Shown here one piece after another: positions 8,807 to 8,945 of a stretch of DNA of 8,945 nucleotides (positions within the stretch are counted from its first letter, which is position 1; each line of letters starts with the position of its first letter). The translations under genes were made by a program, and so were the position numbers. Location: assembly GCA_041499965.1 (NCBI GenBank), contig JBGQLG010000221.1, positions 1 to 8,945 of the forward strand. The letters run 5' to 3'. The notes under the pieces are model-generated. The model saw only the letters and a program-made list of their open reading frames with translations, did not search any database and had not been told where the DNA came from. The DNA is from AR5 sp041499965 (lineage in GTDB: Bacteria; Methylomirabilota; Methylomirabilia; Rokubacteriales; CSP1-6).

Positions 8807-8904
8807 GGAAGCGTCTAGGAACCCGGTGGGCCTCCCGGACTTCAAATCCGGTGTCCGGCTCTAGACAAGCTGGAGGTGGGTTCGACTCCCACACGCTTCC
8901 GCCA
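8807..8904 (+). tRNA. selC: tRNA-Sec (anticodon UCA)
   Basis: This tRNA inserts selenocysteine at UGA codons: SerRS charges it with serine, SelA converts the serine to Sec, and SelB delivers it. Visible hallmarks are an 8-bp acceptor stem (GGAAGCGT 8807-8814 with ACGCTTCC 8893-8900), discriminator G8901, encoded CCA (8902-8904), a 5-bp T stem with TTCGACT loop (8876-8892), and anticodon stem 8835-8839/8847-8851 with loop CTTCAAA holding TCA (8842-8844). A long variable arm has a 7-bp stem (8854-8860/8868-8874). The 8+5 acceptor/T geometry and TTCAAA loop are those of bacterial selC and distinguish it from tRNA-Ser. The D arm (8817-8833) is imperfect. Its presence means the genome should encode SelA, SelB, SelD and selenoproteins; none is in this window. 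Confidence 0.96.
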
Positions 8905-8920
8905 CCGGGAAACGAGGACG

Positions 8921-8945
8921 ATGGCCAAGTACCAGGGCAAAGGCA
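8921..8945 (+). CDS. Start of an unidentified gene, cut by window edge
   Basis: An ATG 16 nt after selC opens a frame reading M-A-K-Y-Q-G-K-G before the window ends. GAGGA (8914-8918) lies upstream but only two or three bases from the ATG, closer than usual. Eight residues are too few to name a family. It is placed as if co-transcribed with selC, or could be the first gene of something inserted next to it. I do not recognise it. Confidence 0.45.

Overview
This is a GC-rich bacterial chromosomal window. It runs from the tail of an rRNA operon through housekeeping and envelope genes to a selenocysteine tRNA gene. Two features point to a diderm (Gram-negative) bacterium: an acyltransferase of the lipid A (LpxL/LpxM) family and a MltD-like lytic transglycosylase. 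The high GC, the Leptospira/Acidobacteria-like pyrophosphatase variant and the presence of selC would fit a soil or sediment lineage such as Methylomirabilota/Rokubacteria, Acidobacteria or a former deltaproteobacterial group. That placement is inference; the sequence alone does not fix the phylum. I see no mobile element, CRISPR array or phage module.

Layout: (1) 1-653 holds the 3' end of 23S rRNA, a short spacer with a strong hairpin, and a complete 5S rRNA, closed by a hairpin at 665-692. (2) 712-1708, minus strand: yacG (zinc-binding gyrase inhibitor) overlaps the start of a rhomboid protease gene carrying its own N-terminal zinc ribbon. yacG has a near-consensus promoter so close to its ATG that its mRNA is probably leaderless. 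(3) 1784-6466, plus strand: a tightly packed four-gene run from one good promoter, comprising a membrane pyrophosphatase (hppA), a DedA-family membrane protein, an LpxL/HtrB-type acyltransferase with no ordinary start codon, and a small secreted beta-sandwich protein. (4) 6448-6480 is a perfect 14-bp hairpin with the last stop codon in its loop, shared with a convergent minus-strand gene for a secreted DUF5666-like protein (6492-6932). (5) 7090-8727, plus strand: a MltD-type transglycosylase, then an overlapping MoaD/ThiS-type sulfur-carrier gene. (6) 8807-8904 is selC, the UGA-decoding tRNA-Sec, followed 16 nt later by the start of an unrecognised gene cut by the window edge.

How the genes fit together: the hppA cluster combines ion-motive-force generation from pyrophosphate (a by-product of biosynthesis) with a probable lipid-carrier transporter and a lipid acyltransferase, suggesting a membrane/envelope theme. 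The transglycosylase belongs to cell-wall turnover. The MoaD-like protein and selC lie side by side. Molybdenum/tungsten cofactor and selenocysteine meet in enzymes such as formate dehydrogenase, but no such enzyme is in the window.

Nothing here is clearly a new defence or mobile system. The points most worth a second look are the divergent pyrophosphatase signature, the missing start codon of the acyltransferase, the leaderless yacG promoter, the sulfur carrier whose Gly-Gly is not terminal, and the irregular D-arm of tRNA-Sec.
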